NCBI GenBank assembly: GCA_024398875.1
Contig: JAKSIJ010000001.1
Location: forward strand, 186,001 to 250,000
DNA length: 64,000 bases
Source of the DNA: Fibrobacter sp.
GTDB taxonomy: Bacteria > Fibrobacterota > Fibrobacteria > Fibrobacterales > Fibrobacteraceae
Direction of reading: 5' to 3'
The position numbers and the translations under genes are program-made. Within the stretch, counting starts at the first letter, position 1; every line of letters starts with the position of its first letter. The notes beneath the pieces were generated by a model. The model made no database searches and was not told the DNA's origin. It saw only the letters and a list, made by a program, of their open reading frames with translations. Shown here piece after piece: positions 44,874 to 53,615 of this stretch.

Positions 44874-46469
44874 ATGAATCCCGATAAAAAGATTGCCGTT
44901 ATTGCTGGTGCAGGCCCAGCCGGTTTGACCGCCGCGTTGGAACTCCTCCGCACCACAGACGTGAAGCCCGTTATCTTTGAGGCAGAAGATGTCATTGGTG
45001 GCATTTCCCGCACCGCGAAATACAACGGCAACCGCATGGACATCGGCGGTCACCGTTTCTTCAGCAAGAGCGACACCGTCATGGACTGGTGGCAGGGGAT
45101 TCTCCCGCTGCAAGGTTCTGCCAGCCGCGATGACATCGCCATCGGCCGTGCGGTTCCCTTGACCAAGGGCGGCCCCGACCCCGAGAAAGACGACATCGTC
45201 ATGCTGTGCCGCAGTCGTCTGAGCCGCATTCTCTTCCTCCGCAAACTTTTTGACTATCCCGTAAGCCTGAACGGAGCCACCATCAAGAACCTGGGCCTCT
45301 GGCGCATGTTCAAGATTGGTATGAGCTACATCAAGGTGCAACTGCTCCCTGCCCGCAAAGAAAAGAGTCTGGAAGACTTCATGATAAACCGCTTTGGCGT
45401 CGAGTTGTACAAGACCTTCTTCCGGGACTACACCGAAAAAGTTTGGGGTGTTCCCTGCAGTGAAATCAGTCCGGACTGGGGTGGCCAGCGCATCAAGGGC
45501 CTCTCCATCACAAAGACCGTGCTTCATGCCGTAAAGCAGATTTTTGCTTCAAAAAAATCCGCCGCAGAAACAGGCGACATCCGCCAGAAGGGAACAGAGA
45601 CCAGTCTTATCGGGCAGTTCCTCTACCCGAAATACGGTCCTGGACAGCTTTGGGAAACCGTAGCCGCAAAAGTTCAGGAATTAGGTGGCGAAATCCACAT
45701 GAACGCAAAAGTCATTCACGTGAACCGCGAAGGAAATCGCGTCGTGAGTGTTATCGTGGACCGCGGAAACGCCACCGAAACCATTCCCTGCGACTATTTC
45801 CTCTCCACCATGCCCGTCAAGGAACTGGTGAACTCTCTGGACAATGTTCCTGCAGAAGTTTCCCGCGTCGCAAACGGCCTCGTGTACCGCGACTTCATGA
45901 CGGTTGGGCTGTTACTGGATAGGCTCCTCATCAAGAATCCTGCAAAGTCAGGCACTCCCGAAAGCAAGCTGAAGTTCGTGGCCGACAACTGGATTTATGT
46001 TCAGGAAAGCGACGTAAAACTGGGTCGCATTCAAGTGTTCAACAACTGGAGCCCTTATCTGGTAAGCGACCCTTCCAAGGTTTGGATTGGTTTGGAATAC
46101 TTTGCCAACGAAGGCGATGCCATGTGGACCATGAAGGACGAAGACTTCACCAAGTTCGCCATTGCAGAACTGGACAAGATTCATGTGGCAAAACCCGAAG
46201 ACGTCCGGGATTCCGTGTGCTTTCACATCAAGAAGGCATACCCCGCCTACTTCGGCACCTACGGTGAATTTGGCAAGATTCGCGAATATCTGGACCCCAT
46301 CGAAAACATGTTCCTCATGGGTCGCAACGGCATGCATAAGTACAACAATATGGACCACAGCATGCTCTCTGCCATGGAAGCTGTCAAATGCATCCGTGAT
46401 GGCAGCACTAACAAGAATGACCTCTGGAACGTGAACACCGAAGAAGAGTATCACGAAGGAAAGAAGTAA
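44874..46469 (+). CDS. FAD-dependent oxidoreductase (amine-oxidase/UDP-galactopyranose-mutase-like)
   Basis: 531 residues from ATG 44874. Rossmann motif [19 protein letters not shown] with a distal acidic residue in [25 protein letters not shown] is the FAD-binding loop of the phytoene-desaturase/UGM/protoporphyrinogen-oxidase group. The C-terminus [19 protein letters not shown] closes the FAD site. In polysaccharide settings this family includes sugar-mutase-like enzymes. The exact reaction is not determined. It is coupled to the GT-C gene by a one-base overlap. Confidence 0.82.
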   Translation: MNPDKKIAVIAGAGPAGLTAALELLRTTDVKPVIFEAEDVIGGISRTAKYNGNRMDIGGHRFFSKSDTVMDWWQGILPLQGSASRDDIAIGRAVPLTKGGPDPEKDDIVMLCRSRLSRILFLRKLFDYPVSLNGATIKNLGLWRMFKIGMSYIKVQLLPARKEKSLEDFMINRFGVELYKTFFRDYTEKVWGVPCSEISPDWGGQRIKGLSITKTVLHAVKQIFASKKSAAETGDIRQKGTETSLIGQFLYPKYGPGQLWETVAAKVQELGGEIHMNAKVIHVNREGNRVVSVIVDRGNATETIPCDYFLSTMPVKELVNSLDNVPAEVSRVANGLVYRDFMTVGLLLDRLLIKNPAKSGTPESKLKFVADNWIYVQESDVKLGRIQVFNNWSPYLVSDPSKVWIGLEYFANEGDAMWTMKDEDFTKFAIAELDKIHVAKPEDVRDSVCFHIKKAYPAYFGTYGEFGKIREYLDPIENMFLMGRNGMHKYNNMDHSMLSAMEAVKCIRDGSTNKNDLWNVNTEEEYHEGKK

Positions 46470-48256
46470 TGGAAGAAACCGGAGTGGAGAACGTTCCAAA
46501 GATGGCGCTGTGGAAGCGGCTGTTGCGTGCACCCGCATTTTATTGTCTGTTCGCACTCGTTGGCTGCATTATCGCACTAATCCATTCCGAACCCAACATT
46601 CATAACGTCCATATCATTCGAAATCATCAAGATTCCATTGTCACCCTGCCCTATTCCGAGGGAATGAGGAAGGGAGAAATTTTTTATGTAGAAATGGATG
46701 TCGCTCCCAGTTGGACGAATTCCATCAATGTCAAACTGACACCTGACGATTGTTTCAAGGCCATCTCCATCAACGATGCGGACGTCAACCTTGAAAAGTA
46801 TCCGGATCATTGCAGTTGGTCAAAGGGATTCACCATTCCAGCAAAAGACATCAACGAACTTGTAGGGCAAGCAAAATCCTACCATTTCTTCATGACGATA
46901 GAAAATGGAGGAGGATCAGCTGGGGTTAACGCAACTGCATTTACAACTTCATTCGCAAAAAAACTTCTATACATTTTCGTAGCACTTCTCATAGCCATCA
47001 TTACCTTTTCTATTGGTTGCAGGCTGCGCATCAACAAAAAACTTCTTTTGCTGTTTCTGCTGGGGCTTTTTTTAAGAGTCGCTTACACGCAGAATACAGG
47101 TTACCGGGAACGATCTTATGATGCGGACGGACATCTGGAATATGTAAATATCATTGCCGACGAGCATCATATTCCTGATGCATCCGAAGGATGGAGTTGC
47201 TACCATCCGCCCTTCTATTATGTCGGAGCGGTTCCATTCAAATACGTCTTTGAATTCTTTGGACTTTCCGCGACAGCAGCGGTCCAATGGTACAGCCTAT
47301 TCATATCCTTAGCCACGCTTGCATTTGGTCTTGCCTGTTTAAGGATATTCGCCTCTGGTGGCACTTTCTGGATTGCTGCCATTCTTTGGACTTTCTGGCC
47401 CGGATTTGTTTTGAGCGCACCGCGAATCGGCAACGACATTCTCTTCTATTTCGCACACGTTCTATGCCTGTGGGCATGTTTGCGCTACATCACCGAAAGT
47501 AAAGGAAAGTTCCTTCTTATTGCCGTTCTATCCGCATTTGCTGCCTACTGGTCCAAATCAACGGGAGCCATCACCATCGCCCTGACCGCTTTGACAATGG
47601 CCATCCACTTCATTCCCCGCATTTTCAGCTATGCAAAGAAGTTTAAAAGCGAATATTTCTCCATCGGAATTTTCGCCGCGCTTTCCATAACAGCAGGAAT
47701 TCTCATGCTCCGCGGTAGCGCACTCATTGGAAACTCCAGCGGATTGCATTCGCATCTAAAAGTGGGGAACGCTGCCCGTAATTTTCTCTATTTTGACATT
47801 CCCAATTTTATAACAGAACCTTTCACAAGTGCCTGGTCAGATGGCAAAGGCCGCGAGTATTTCTGGAACTACCTCGCAAAGACCTCCTTATTCGGGGAAT
47901 TTGAATTAAAAACTTCTGAATTTGGAATTTGGCTAGCCACCATCATCAGCATTGCATTCATTATTCTTCTCATTATCGGAATCATTGGTTTGTGGAAAAC
48001 AAAATGGAGTAGGATCAACTTCATTCTTGGAGCACAGGCAATCGCTTTCTTTGTTGCAGCGGCCTACCTTCGCTATAAGTATCCTTACTCCTGCAGTAAC
48101 GATTTTCGTTACATCATACCCGTCTTGATTTCTTGCACATACTGTGTAGGGAACGGCATCTTTGCAGGGAACACATCCCTCCGCTGGAAATTTTTCGGGT
48201 CCATCACTACCGCGATTTTTGTTGGATGTTCCATTGCGCTAATCCTCATTTTATAG
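46469..48256 (+). CDS. GT-C glycosyltransferase (PMT/ArnT-like)
   Basis: 595 residues: an N-terminal helix and periplasmic insertion (about 20-165), then about ten membrane helices. The GT-C features are the acidic pair in RSYDADGHLEYVN and the CYHPPFYYVGAVPF block, like the HPPL-Y motif of protein-mannosyl and ArnT transferases. It would use a polyprenyl-linked sugar supplied by the GtrA partner to glycosylate an envelope target. Start TAATG overlaps the oxidoreductase stop by one base. Confidence 0.82.
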   Translation: MEETGVENVPKMALWKRLLRAPAFYCLFALVGCIIALIHSEPNIHNVHIIRNHQDSIVTLPYSEGMRKGEIFYVEMDVAPSWTNSINVKLTPDDCFKAISINDADVNLEKYPDHCSWSKGFTIPAKDINELVGQAKSYHFFMTIENGGGSAGVNATAFTTSFAKKLLYIFVALLIAIITFSIGCRLRINKKLLLLFLLGLFLRVAYTQNTGYRERSYDADGHLEYVNIIADEHHIPDASEGWSCYHPPFYYVGAVPFKYVFEFFGLSATAAVQWYSLFISLATLAFGLACLRIFASGGTFWIAAILWTFWPGFVLSAPRIGNDILFYFAHVLCLWACLRYITESKGKFLLIAVLSAFAAYWSKSTGAITIALTALTMAIHFIPRIFSYAKKFKSEYFSIGIFAALSITAGILMLRGSALIGNSSGLHSHLKVGNAARNFLYFDIPNFITEPFTSAWSDGKGREYFWNYLAKTSLFGEFELKTSEFGIWLATIISIAFIILLIIGIIGLWKTKWSRINFILGAQAIAFFVAAAYLRYKYPYSCSNDFRYIIPVLISCTYCVGNGIFAGNTSLRWKFFGSITTAIFVGCSIALILIL

Positions 48257-48282
48257 CGTCCAGCAGCACAAATATGCCATTT

Positions 48283-48306
48283 CCGCTACTCCAAAGCGGT
48301 TCTTTT
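48283..48306 (+). terminator. Terminator after the GtrA/oxidoreductase/GT-C operon
   Basis: CCGCT, a seven-base loop and AGCGG, followed by TTCTTTTT. It lies 27 bases past the GT-C stop. A TATATT box just after it may start the next transcript. Confidence 0.6.
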
Positions 48307-48335
48307 TGGTATATTGCCTGCCGTAGGAGCATTTA

Positions 48336-49067
48336 ATGCGATTTCTGGTTCCATTTTGTTTTCTTCTTGCGGTGGCAGCCTTTGCAAGGCCCATCAACGA
48401 CGGCAACAAGCTCTTTGCCGCCGGAGATTACGCCGGCGCTTTGAAAAAATACACCGAGGCACGGGAATCTGAACCTGCGAACCCGCTTCTCTTCTACAAC
48501 ATCGGTACTTGCCAATACAAACTCGGGAACTATGAAGAAGCCAAGAAAGAATTGGAAAGCGCTATCCGCATGCCAGACAAAGCCATGGCCGCTAAAGCCG
48601 CTTACAACCTGGCCAACACCTATTTTAGGATTGGCGAGAACGGCAAAGAAGGCAGCGAGCGCATTGCCGCCTGGCGCGAAGCCGTGGGATATTTAAAAAA
48701 GGCGATTGACCTCGACAACAATTTTGAAAATGCGAAGAAGAATGTGGAAATCGTCCAACGGAAACTGAAAGAAGAACTGGACAAGCAAAAGGAAAATCAG
48801 GACCAGAATCAGGATAACGATCAGAAACAGCCGCCAATGAGTGAAAAAGCGAAGGCAGCTCTCGCCCGGGCACTGCAACTGAGTAAGGACGGCAAATACG
48901 ACGAGGCGAAATCCCTTCTGGAAAACACCATCGCAGAAGATGAAACTGCAGGGCAGTTGAATTCCTACGTGCAGCGTATTGACGATATCATTGAGATTAA
49001 AGCCGGACGCAAACCCAAGGCAAAAATCGACGCCAGCAACACCGACAACGATTTGGAGGTGATCTGA
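48336..49067 (+). CDS. Exported TPR protein, BatC/BatE-like
   Basis: 243 residues. Signal peptide MRFLVPFCFLLAVAAFA, then three TPR units (DGNKLFAAGDYAGALKKYTE, PLLFYNIGTCQYKLGNYEEA, AAYNLANTYFRIGENG), a Lys/Gln/Asn/Asp-rich linker (KENQDQNQDNDQKQPP) and a further helical pair. The layout resembles the TPR members of Bacteroides aerotolerance (Bat) operons, though no MoxR, DUF58 or von Willebrand gene is in the window. Its TGA overlaps the start of the next TPR gene. Confidence 0.75.
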   Translation: MRFLVPFCFLLAVAAFARPINDGNKLFAAGDYAGALKKYTEARESEPANPLLFYNIGTCQYKLGNYEEAKKELESAIRMPDKAMAAKAAYNLANTYFRIGENGKEGSERIAAWREAVGYLKKAIDLDNNFENAKKNVEIVQRKLKEELDKQKENQDQNQDNDQKQPPMSEKAKAALARALQLSKDGKYDEAKSLLENTIAEDETAGQLNSYVQRIDDIIEIKAGRKPKAKIDASNTDNDLEVI

Positions 49068-49816
49068 TGCACCTCGAGGTTTCAAGTTATGCGGCAGCAT
49101 CATTGCGAAGCCTGCAAGGCCGTGGCAATCTAGCCTGCATTCTTACATGCGTATTGTTGTTTGCTGTGGCGGCCTTTGCCGCACCAACTGCGACCGCGCC
49201 AAAGTCTGCCAGTGCCTACTACAGCGACGCTGCATTCCAGTACATTGAAAACCGTTTGCCTTCTGCAGAAATCACCTGCAACGAGGGCTTGAATTACTAC
49301 CCCAACGATCAAAAACTGCAAATGCTGCTGGACCGCATCCAGGAAGCCAAAGACGAGCAGCAGAAAGAAAATCAGAAGAACGACAAGAATCAGGATAATC
49401 AGGACCAAAACAACCAGGATCAGCAGGACCAGGGCGACCAAAACCAAGACCAGAATAAAGATGATGGCCAGAACGGTAGCAGCGATAGTGAAGGTTCCAG
49501 CAATAGCGAGAGCTCCAGCGACAGCCAAAATGACGAAAGCCAAGGTCAGCAGGGCGGTGAATCCAGTTCCAGCGAGGGCGGCAATAGCAGCGACGGTAAT
49601 GGTGGCGCAAATAATGAGCCGCAGCCAGAACAGCCCGAGGAAAATTCCAGCGATAGCAATGGCGGTGACGAAAATCAGCCCGAACCGCAGCCTCAAATGG
49701 GCGAAATGACGCCCGAGGAAGCTAGCCAGCTACTGAAGGATTTTGACGAGCAGAACGGCGAGCGCAGACCCTGGAAACCTATCCGCGGCCAAGCCCGCCC
49801 CGCCAAAGACTGGTAA
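49067..49816 (+). CDS. Exported protein with TPR-like head and extreme Asp/Asn/Gln/Ser low-complexity tail
   Basis: 249 residues, start overlapping the previous stop by one base (TGATG). A signal peptide ends near AFAAPTA, following an N-terminal stretch of about 20 extra residues. A short TPR-like pair (YYSDAAFQYIENRLPSAEIT) is followed by about 120 residues of Gln/Asn/Asp then Ser/Glu/Gly repeats (QDQNNQDQQDQGDQ). The C-terminus ends in a basic motif, RPWKPIRGQARPAKDW. It is the partner of the BatC-like protein upstream. The tail is probably disordered. Confidence 0.7.
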   Translation: MHLEVSSYAAASLRSLQGRGNLACILTCVLLFAVAAFAAPTATAPKSASAYYSDAAFQYIENRLPSAEITCNEGLNYYPNDQKLQMLLDRIQEAKDEQQKENQKNDKNQDNQDQNNQDQQDQGDQNQDQNKDDGQNGSSDSEGSSNSESSSDSQNDESQGQQGGESSSSEGGNSSDGNGGANNEPQPEQPEENSSDSNGGDENQPEPQPQMGEMTPEEASQLLKDFDEQNGERRPWKPIRGQARPAKDW

Positions 49817-49834
49817 GGCGAGTGTTAGGCCGGC

Positions 49835-52765
49835 CTACCTTCCCAAATTTGCGCGGCGAAGGCGGGGGATTTCCTTCGTAATCAGGAGTTTTTCCACTGC
49901 GAAAAATTCTTCGTGGGTGCGGATTCCTTCCTTGTAAATCACATCAGCCAATTCCGGCTCGTGAGCGAGGAATGCGATGAGAATTGCATTCCGGAGGAAG
50001 AATTCATCCATGTCCTTGATTTCATACTTCTCGTAGAAATCCGCCACAAGGCGGGCCGCGGTTGCATAATCCTTGGTACGCGCCACCTCGAGAATGTTGA
50101 ATTCGTCCACAAACGAGGCAGGGAAAGCGCCTGCATTGACTAGTTCGCGAACCTTGCGGTAAATCGCCACGGTATCGCGGATTTCCATAGGCACGCCACG
50201 GACCCACTCGATGTATTCCTCCCGGAACTTCTTCCACTCCGGAGAAGATTCCTGAACGGCGACAGAATCCACGCGGTCTAGGTAAGCATTGATGGCCAAT
50301 GTGCGATAGGGATCGTCCATGGTCTCCATCATAGCCTTCACCTTTTCGGGCCGGCGTAGGGCATAGTCCGCAGAATCCAGATATTCGGGCCAGCAGATTT
50401 CACAGGAATCAAACACCTGAACAATGTGGGCCTCGGAATGCACGAAGCGGGCTTCTTCCGCCTTGTTATCCACCATTGGCGTAAAGGTGCTGTTGGGTTC
50501 GATATTTTCTAGCATGGGCTTCACCATTTTGGAGGTGAAGAGGAAGTTCCGTTCGCCAAAGAATTCTGGGTTCCGGTGAATCCGTTCAAATTCCTTAATC
50601 AACACGGAATCGGTACTAAAGCGCCCGATGCCTTTCTGATACACGGGTTCGTCGCTAGCAATGATGATGATGTCCGGTTCCTCGGGAGCGCGATACAGAC
50701 TTACATAAGGGAATGTCACATCCAGAGCCTTCAAAATGTTGAGGAACAACTGATCATTGAATTCATAAGTCTGAATCCACTGCACCCAAAGTCCGCCGGG
50801 CTTCATGTAGCGGCGCATCTTGGCATAGAATTCATGACTGAAGAGGCTTGCCACACCACTCACCCAGGGATTGCTGGGCACGCTGATGAGAAGGTCGTAT
50901 TTGCGGCGATTGGTAAGGAAGAAAGTGTTGGCATCGTCAATGTAAATGTGAATGCGGGGGTCATCATAGCCGCGGGCATTCCAAGGGTAGAATCCGCGCG
51001 CCAAATCCATCATCTCTTCTTCGATTTCCACGCAGTCAAAATCCCGCAACAGCGGGTCCGAAAGCAGATAGTGAGCACCCATGCCACTTCCAAATCCAAC
51101 CATGGCAGCATCGTATGGTTCCGTCTTCACGCCCATAGGCATAAAGGCGGTTGCAGCCTGGGTGAGTTCATCGCCTTCAATGGGGCGGTTTCTGTCCTTA
51201 CTCATGCTGGCATCGGCCTTGCCGTTCGTCTTCACGTAAAAATGCACATCCGATTCATGGAAGCTGATGGTAGCCGTTTTTCCATCGCGAACGATGATTT
51301 TTTCATCGGGATGGAGATTCTTGTACGCACGGAAAGCGCCCGAGGTAATCAGAGAGGGGTCGAAGTTCACAAAGATGGAGGGCAGTACCATGAATGCGGC
51401 GATGACGTAGAAGGCCACACTGTGGCGGAACTTTTTGCGGTAGATAACCAGCAGAATGAAACCGATGGCAAAATCGAGAACGGCAGCAAGCACCAAAGCG
51501 CCCTTCAGTTGCAAGAAGGGCAGCAGCACGAGGCCACCGCCAGCGGAGCCAACGATGGAGCCCACGGTATTCCAGCCATAGACCTTCCCGATGGGAGCTT
51601 CACTCTTGAAAGCGCGCGTGAGAATGAGGGTGATAAGCGGGAGGGTCATGCCTGCAAAGAAGCTGGTAGGCACCATCCACAAAAGGGAAAGCACATACTT
51701 GAAAATGCTCCAGCAGATATAGCCATCAGCCGTAGCATTGAAAATCTGGTTTGCCTCATTCATCATGCCCCAGAAGGGCTTGTGGAAGTAAAGCGTGCAG
51801 AGGGCAAAAAACGCCATGAAAATCTGGGCGAGAGAAAGCACCACCAGGGAATCCTTCTTCAAAAGTTTTCCGCTGACAGCACTACCGATAGCAAGGCCCA
51901 AAATGAAAGCCGAAAGCATCTGGTCAAAACTATGGCTAGAAGAACCCATCAAAAGGCTCAGCAGGCGAATCCAGACAATCTCATACACGAAAGACGTTAA
52001 ACCTGTAATGGCCGCAATCCAAAACCACATGTTTTTCGGAGGCATGGGAAGTTTGTGTTCCGCAGCGTAGTCCACATTTTGCGGTTCCGCTGCAGTCTCA
52101 GCACCATCAGCCGAAACTGCCGCGCCTTCGTCATCCTCTTCCTTTGTAGGCGCCGTGCCGAATCCAATAAATCCAAAAACCGCTGCCAAGAAGAAGTTGA
52201 TGGAGGCCGCCACACAAAGGGTGGCATGGTTCCCTAGTTCAGGAATCAGCATGTAGCTGGTAAAGAGAATACCGATGGCACTTCCCAGACTGTTGGTGAA
52301 GTAAAGCATGGGGAGAGATAGTTCCGCACCACTCTTTCGCATAAGTCCCGAAGCAATAAAGGGGAATGTCATGCCCACCGCAATGGCAATGGGGAGCGTG
52401 CTACCCGTAGCCAGAATCACTTTGGCAATTTCAGCCCCCGTAAATCCGAGGCCAGCCGTAAATTCACTATCAAAGAAGAATCCCGTCAGCAAGTTGTAAA
52501 GCGGATGGTATGCCACACCGCCAATACCAATGGCCAGTTCCACAGCCGCATAGCCCAAAAGCGGACGACGCACCTTTTCCACCAGCTTCCCCGCCACAAA
52601 ACTACCGATGGCAAGTCCACCCATGTATATACAGAGTGTCAATACTTGCCCGTAGCTGGAATGGCCCAGGAAGAGCTTCAGGTAGCGAGCCCAGGAGCCT
52701 TCATAAATAAGCCCTGCAAAGCCCGAAAGCGCAAACAAAATGTATACGAGAACGTTCATCTTCAA
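49835..52765 (-). CDS. Fused MFS-like membrane protein / spermidine-synthase-like domain
   Basis: 976 residues. About fourteen membrane helices in two halves (about 1-210 and 245-465) separated by an acidic loop, then a Rossmann methyltransferase-like domain (about 470-730) and a helical C-terminus. The Rossmann domain has AAMVGFGSGMGAHYLLSDPL, DCVEIEEEMMDLAR and IYIDDANTFF. Where true aminopropyltransferases have a catalytic Asp (YDxIIxDxxDP), this one reads YDLLISVPSNPW, so spermidine synthesis is doubtful. The substrate is unknown. The gene converges on the TPR pair with an 18-bp gap containing the palindrome TAGGCCGGCCTA. Confidence 0.88.
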   Translation of the reverse strand: MKMNVLVYILFALSGFAGLIYEGSWARYLKLFLGHSSYGQVLTLCIYMGGLAIGSFVAGKLVEKVRRPLLGYAAVELAIGIGGVAYHPLYNLLTGFFFDSEFTAGLGFTGAEIAKVILATGSTLPIAIAVGMTFPFIASGLMRKSGAELSLPMLYFTNSLGSAIGILFTSYMLIPELGNHATLCVAASINFFLAAVFGFIGFGTAPTKEEDDEGAAVSADGAETAAEPQNVDYAAEHKLPMPPKNMWFWIAAITGLTSFVYEIVWIRLLSLLMGSSSHSFDQMLSAFILGLAIGSAVSGKLLKKDSLVVLSLAQIFMAFFALCTLYFHKPFWGMMNEANQIFNATADGYICWSIFKYVLSLLWMVPTSFFAGMTLPLITLILTRAFKSEAPIGKVYGWNTVGSIVGSAGGGLVLLPFLQLKGALVLAAVLDFAIGFILLVIYRKKFRHSVAFYVIAAFMVLPSIFVNFDPSLITSGAFRAYKNLHPDEKIIVRDGKTATISFHESDVHFYVKTNGKADASMSKDRNRPIEGDELTQAATAFMPMGVKTEPYDAAMVGFGSGMGAHYLLSDPLLRDFDCVEIEEEMMDLARGFYPWNARGYDDPRIHIYIDDANTFFLTNRRKYDLLISVPSNPWVSGVASLFSHEFYAKMRRYMKPGGLWVQWIQTYEFNDQLFLNILKALDVTFPYVSLYRAPEEPDIIIIASDEPVYQKGIGRFSTDSVLIKEFERIHRNPEFFGERNFLFTSKMVKPMLENIEPNSTFTPMVDNKAEEARFVHSEAHIVQVFDSCEICWPEYLDSADYALRRPEKVKAMMETMDDPYRTLAINAYLDRVDSVAVQESSPEWKKFREEYIEWVRGVPMEIRDTVAIYRKVRELVNAGAFPASFVDEFNILEVARTKDYATAARLVADFYEKYEIKDMDEFFLRNAILIAFLAHEPELADVIYKEGIRTHEEFFAVEKLLITKEIPRLRRANLGR

Positions 52766-52821
52766 TCCCTAATAAAATTTTTAGGCAATTTTTTCGCCGA
52801 CAATAAACCTCGCCCGCTCCG

Positions 52822-53184
52822 TTAAATCGCGGGCATCTTCATGGTCTTTCCGTCTTTATCCACGGCCTTCCAAGGCGTGAGACCCACCACATCATCCACA
52901 GGGAGCGAGAATGCTATTCCCTGTCCCATGGTATCAAGGCCCGCCTTTTGATAAAGCGAATGCATCACCGCGTCCTTGATTTTTGCATCCACCAGAATCA
53001 TCACTACTTCTTTTTCCGGCTGAATGGCGATGTGGAAGAAGGATTCCGCAGCCTTGTTGGCCGTGCCGCGGCCATTCAGAATGGTACCGCCGCGAGCGCC
53101 CGCGTCTTTAGCCGCAGCCATCACGGTTTCGGAGAAACCTGCATTCACAATACACATGATGAGTTCGTGATTGTTCGTATTCAT
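52822..53184 (-). CDS. PII-like signal protein (copy 1)
   Basis: 120 residues. The ferredoxin-like core of PII is recognisable: MCIVNAGFSETVMAAAKDAG, ARGGTILNGRGTA at the position of the T-loop entry, EKEVVMILVDAKIKDAVMHS and a final GQGIAFSLPVDDVVGL. It lacks the Tyr-uridylation site of GlnB. It overlaps the second PII-like gene by 4 bp. Small-molecule control (nucleotide binding) of the neighbouring DUF1538 membrane protein is the likely role. Confidence 0.85.
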   Translation of the reverse strand: MNTNNHELIMCIVNAGFSETVMAAAKDAGARGGTILNGRGTANKAAESFFHIAIQPEKEVVMILVDAKIKDAVMHSLYQKAGLDTMGQGIAFSLPVDDVVGLTPWKAVDKDGKTMKMPAI

Positions 53185-53606
53185 TTTTCGTTCCTCCCGA
53201 CGTGACTGCGGTTGTTGCTCAAAAAGTTGAAGATGGATTTTCCGATAATGCTTGCCATGGGAATGGTGTAAGCGATGCCTTTCCCGCCAGCGATGGTTTT
53301 GAATTTTTCATCGAGACCATCCAATGCCTTGCGGAGTTTGTCTTCCCCAATGACGCTGAAAATGACGGCGCGGTCGGAGTCGGCAAGGCCTGCGGCAGCT
53401 AATAATTCCTGCGGAGCAGTGCCCTTCCCGAAAAACACCAACTGCATGTTCACATCAAAAGACTGGATGAAATCCATGTAGAAATCCGCCTTGGTGCGGT
53501 TCACAATGGTGACGAGAATTTTCAGTTTGTTCATGGACACCCGAGAATGACCATCTGCATTCTGCGAGTGCTTTCGTATAGGATTCAATTTTCTGATATC
53601 TGCCAT
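53181..53606 (-). CDS. PII-like signal protein (copy 2)
   Basis: 141 residues from the ATG at 53606, with GGGG seven bases upstream; a start at the internal MNKLKIL would remove 24 basic residues. The core KILVTIVNRTKADFYMDFIQ, FFGKGTAPQELLAAAGL and AGGKGIAYTIPMASIIGKS parallels copy 1, so the pair arose by duplication. The two could form a hetero-oligomer. It is 9 bp downstream of the DUF1538 gene and surely cotranscribed. Confidence 0.82.
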   Translation of the reverse strand: MADIRKLNPIRKHSQNADGHSRVSMNKLKILVTIVNRTKADFYMDFIQSFDVNMQLVFFGKGTAPQELLAAAGLADSDRAVIFSVIGEDKLRKALDGLDEKFKTIAGGKGIAYTIPMASIIGKSIFNFLSNNRSHVGRNEK

Positions 53607-53615
53607 GAGTCACCC

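Noticed and set aside
48336..49816. Complete Bat (aerotolerance) operon
   Set aside because: Only the TPR-type proteins are here; no MoxR, DUF58 or von Willebrand genes flank them.
50576..52000. 474-codon plus-strand open frame
   Set aside because: Antisense to the MFS/spermidine-synthase-like gene; His/Glu-rich composition is typical of a shadow frame.
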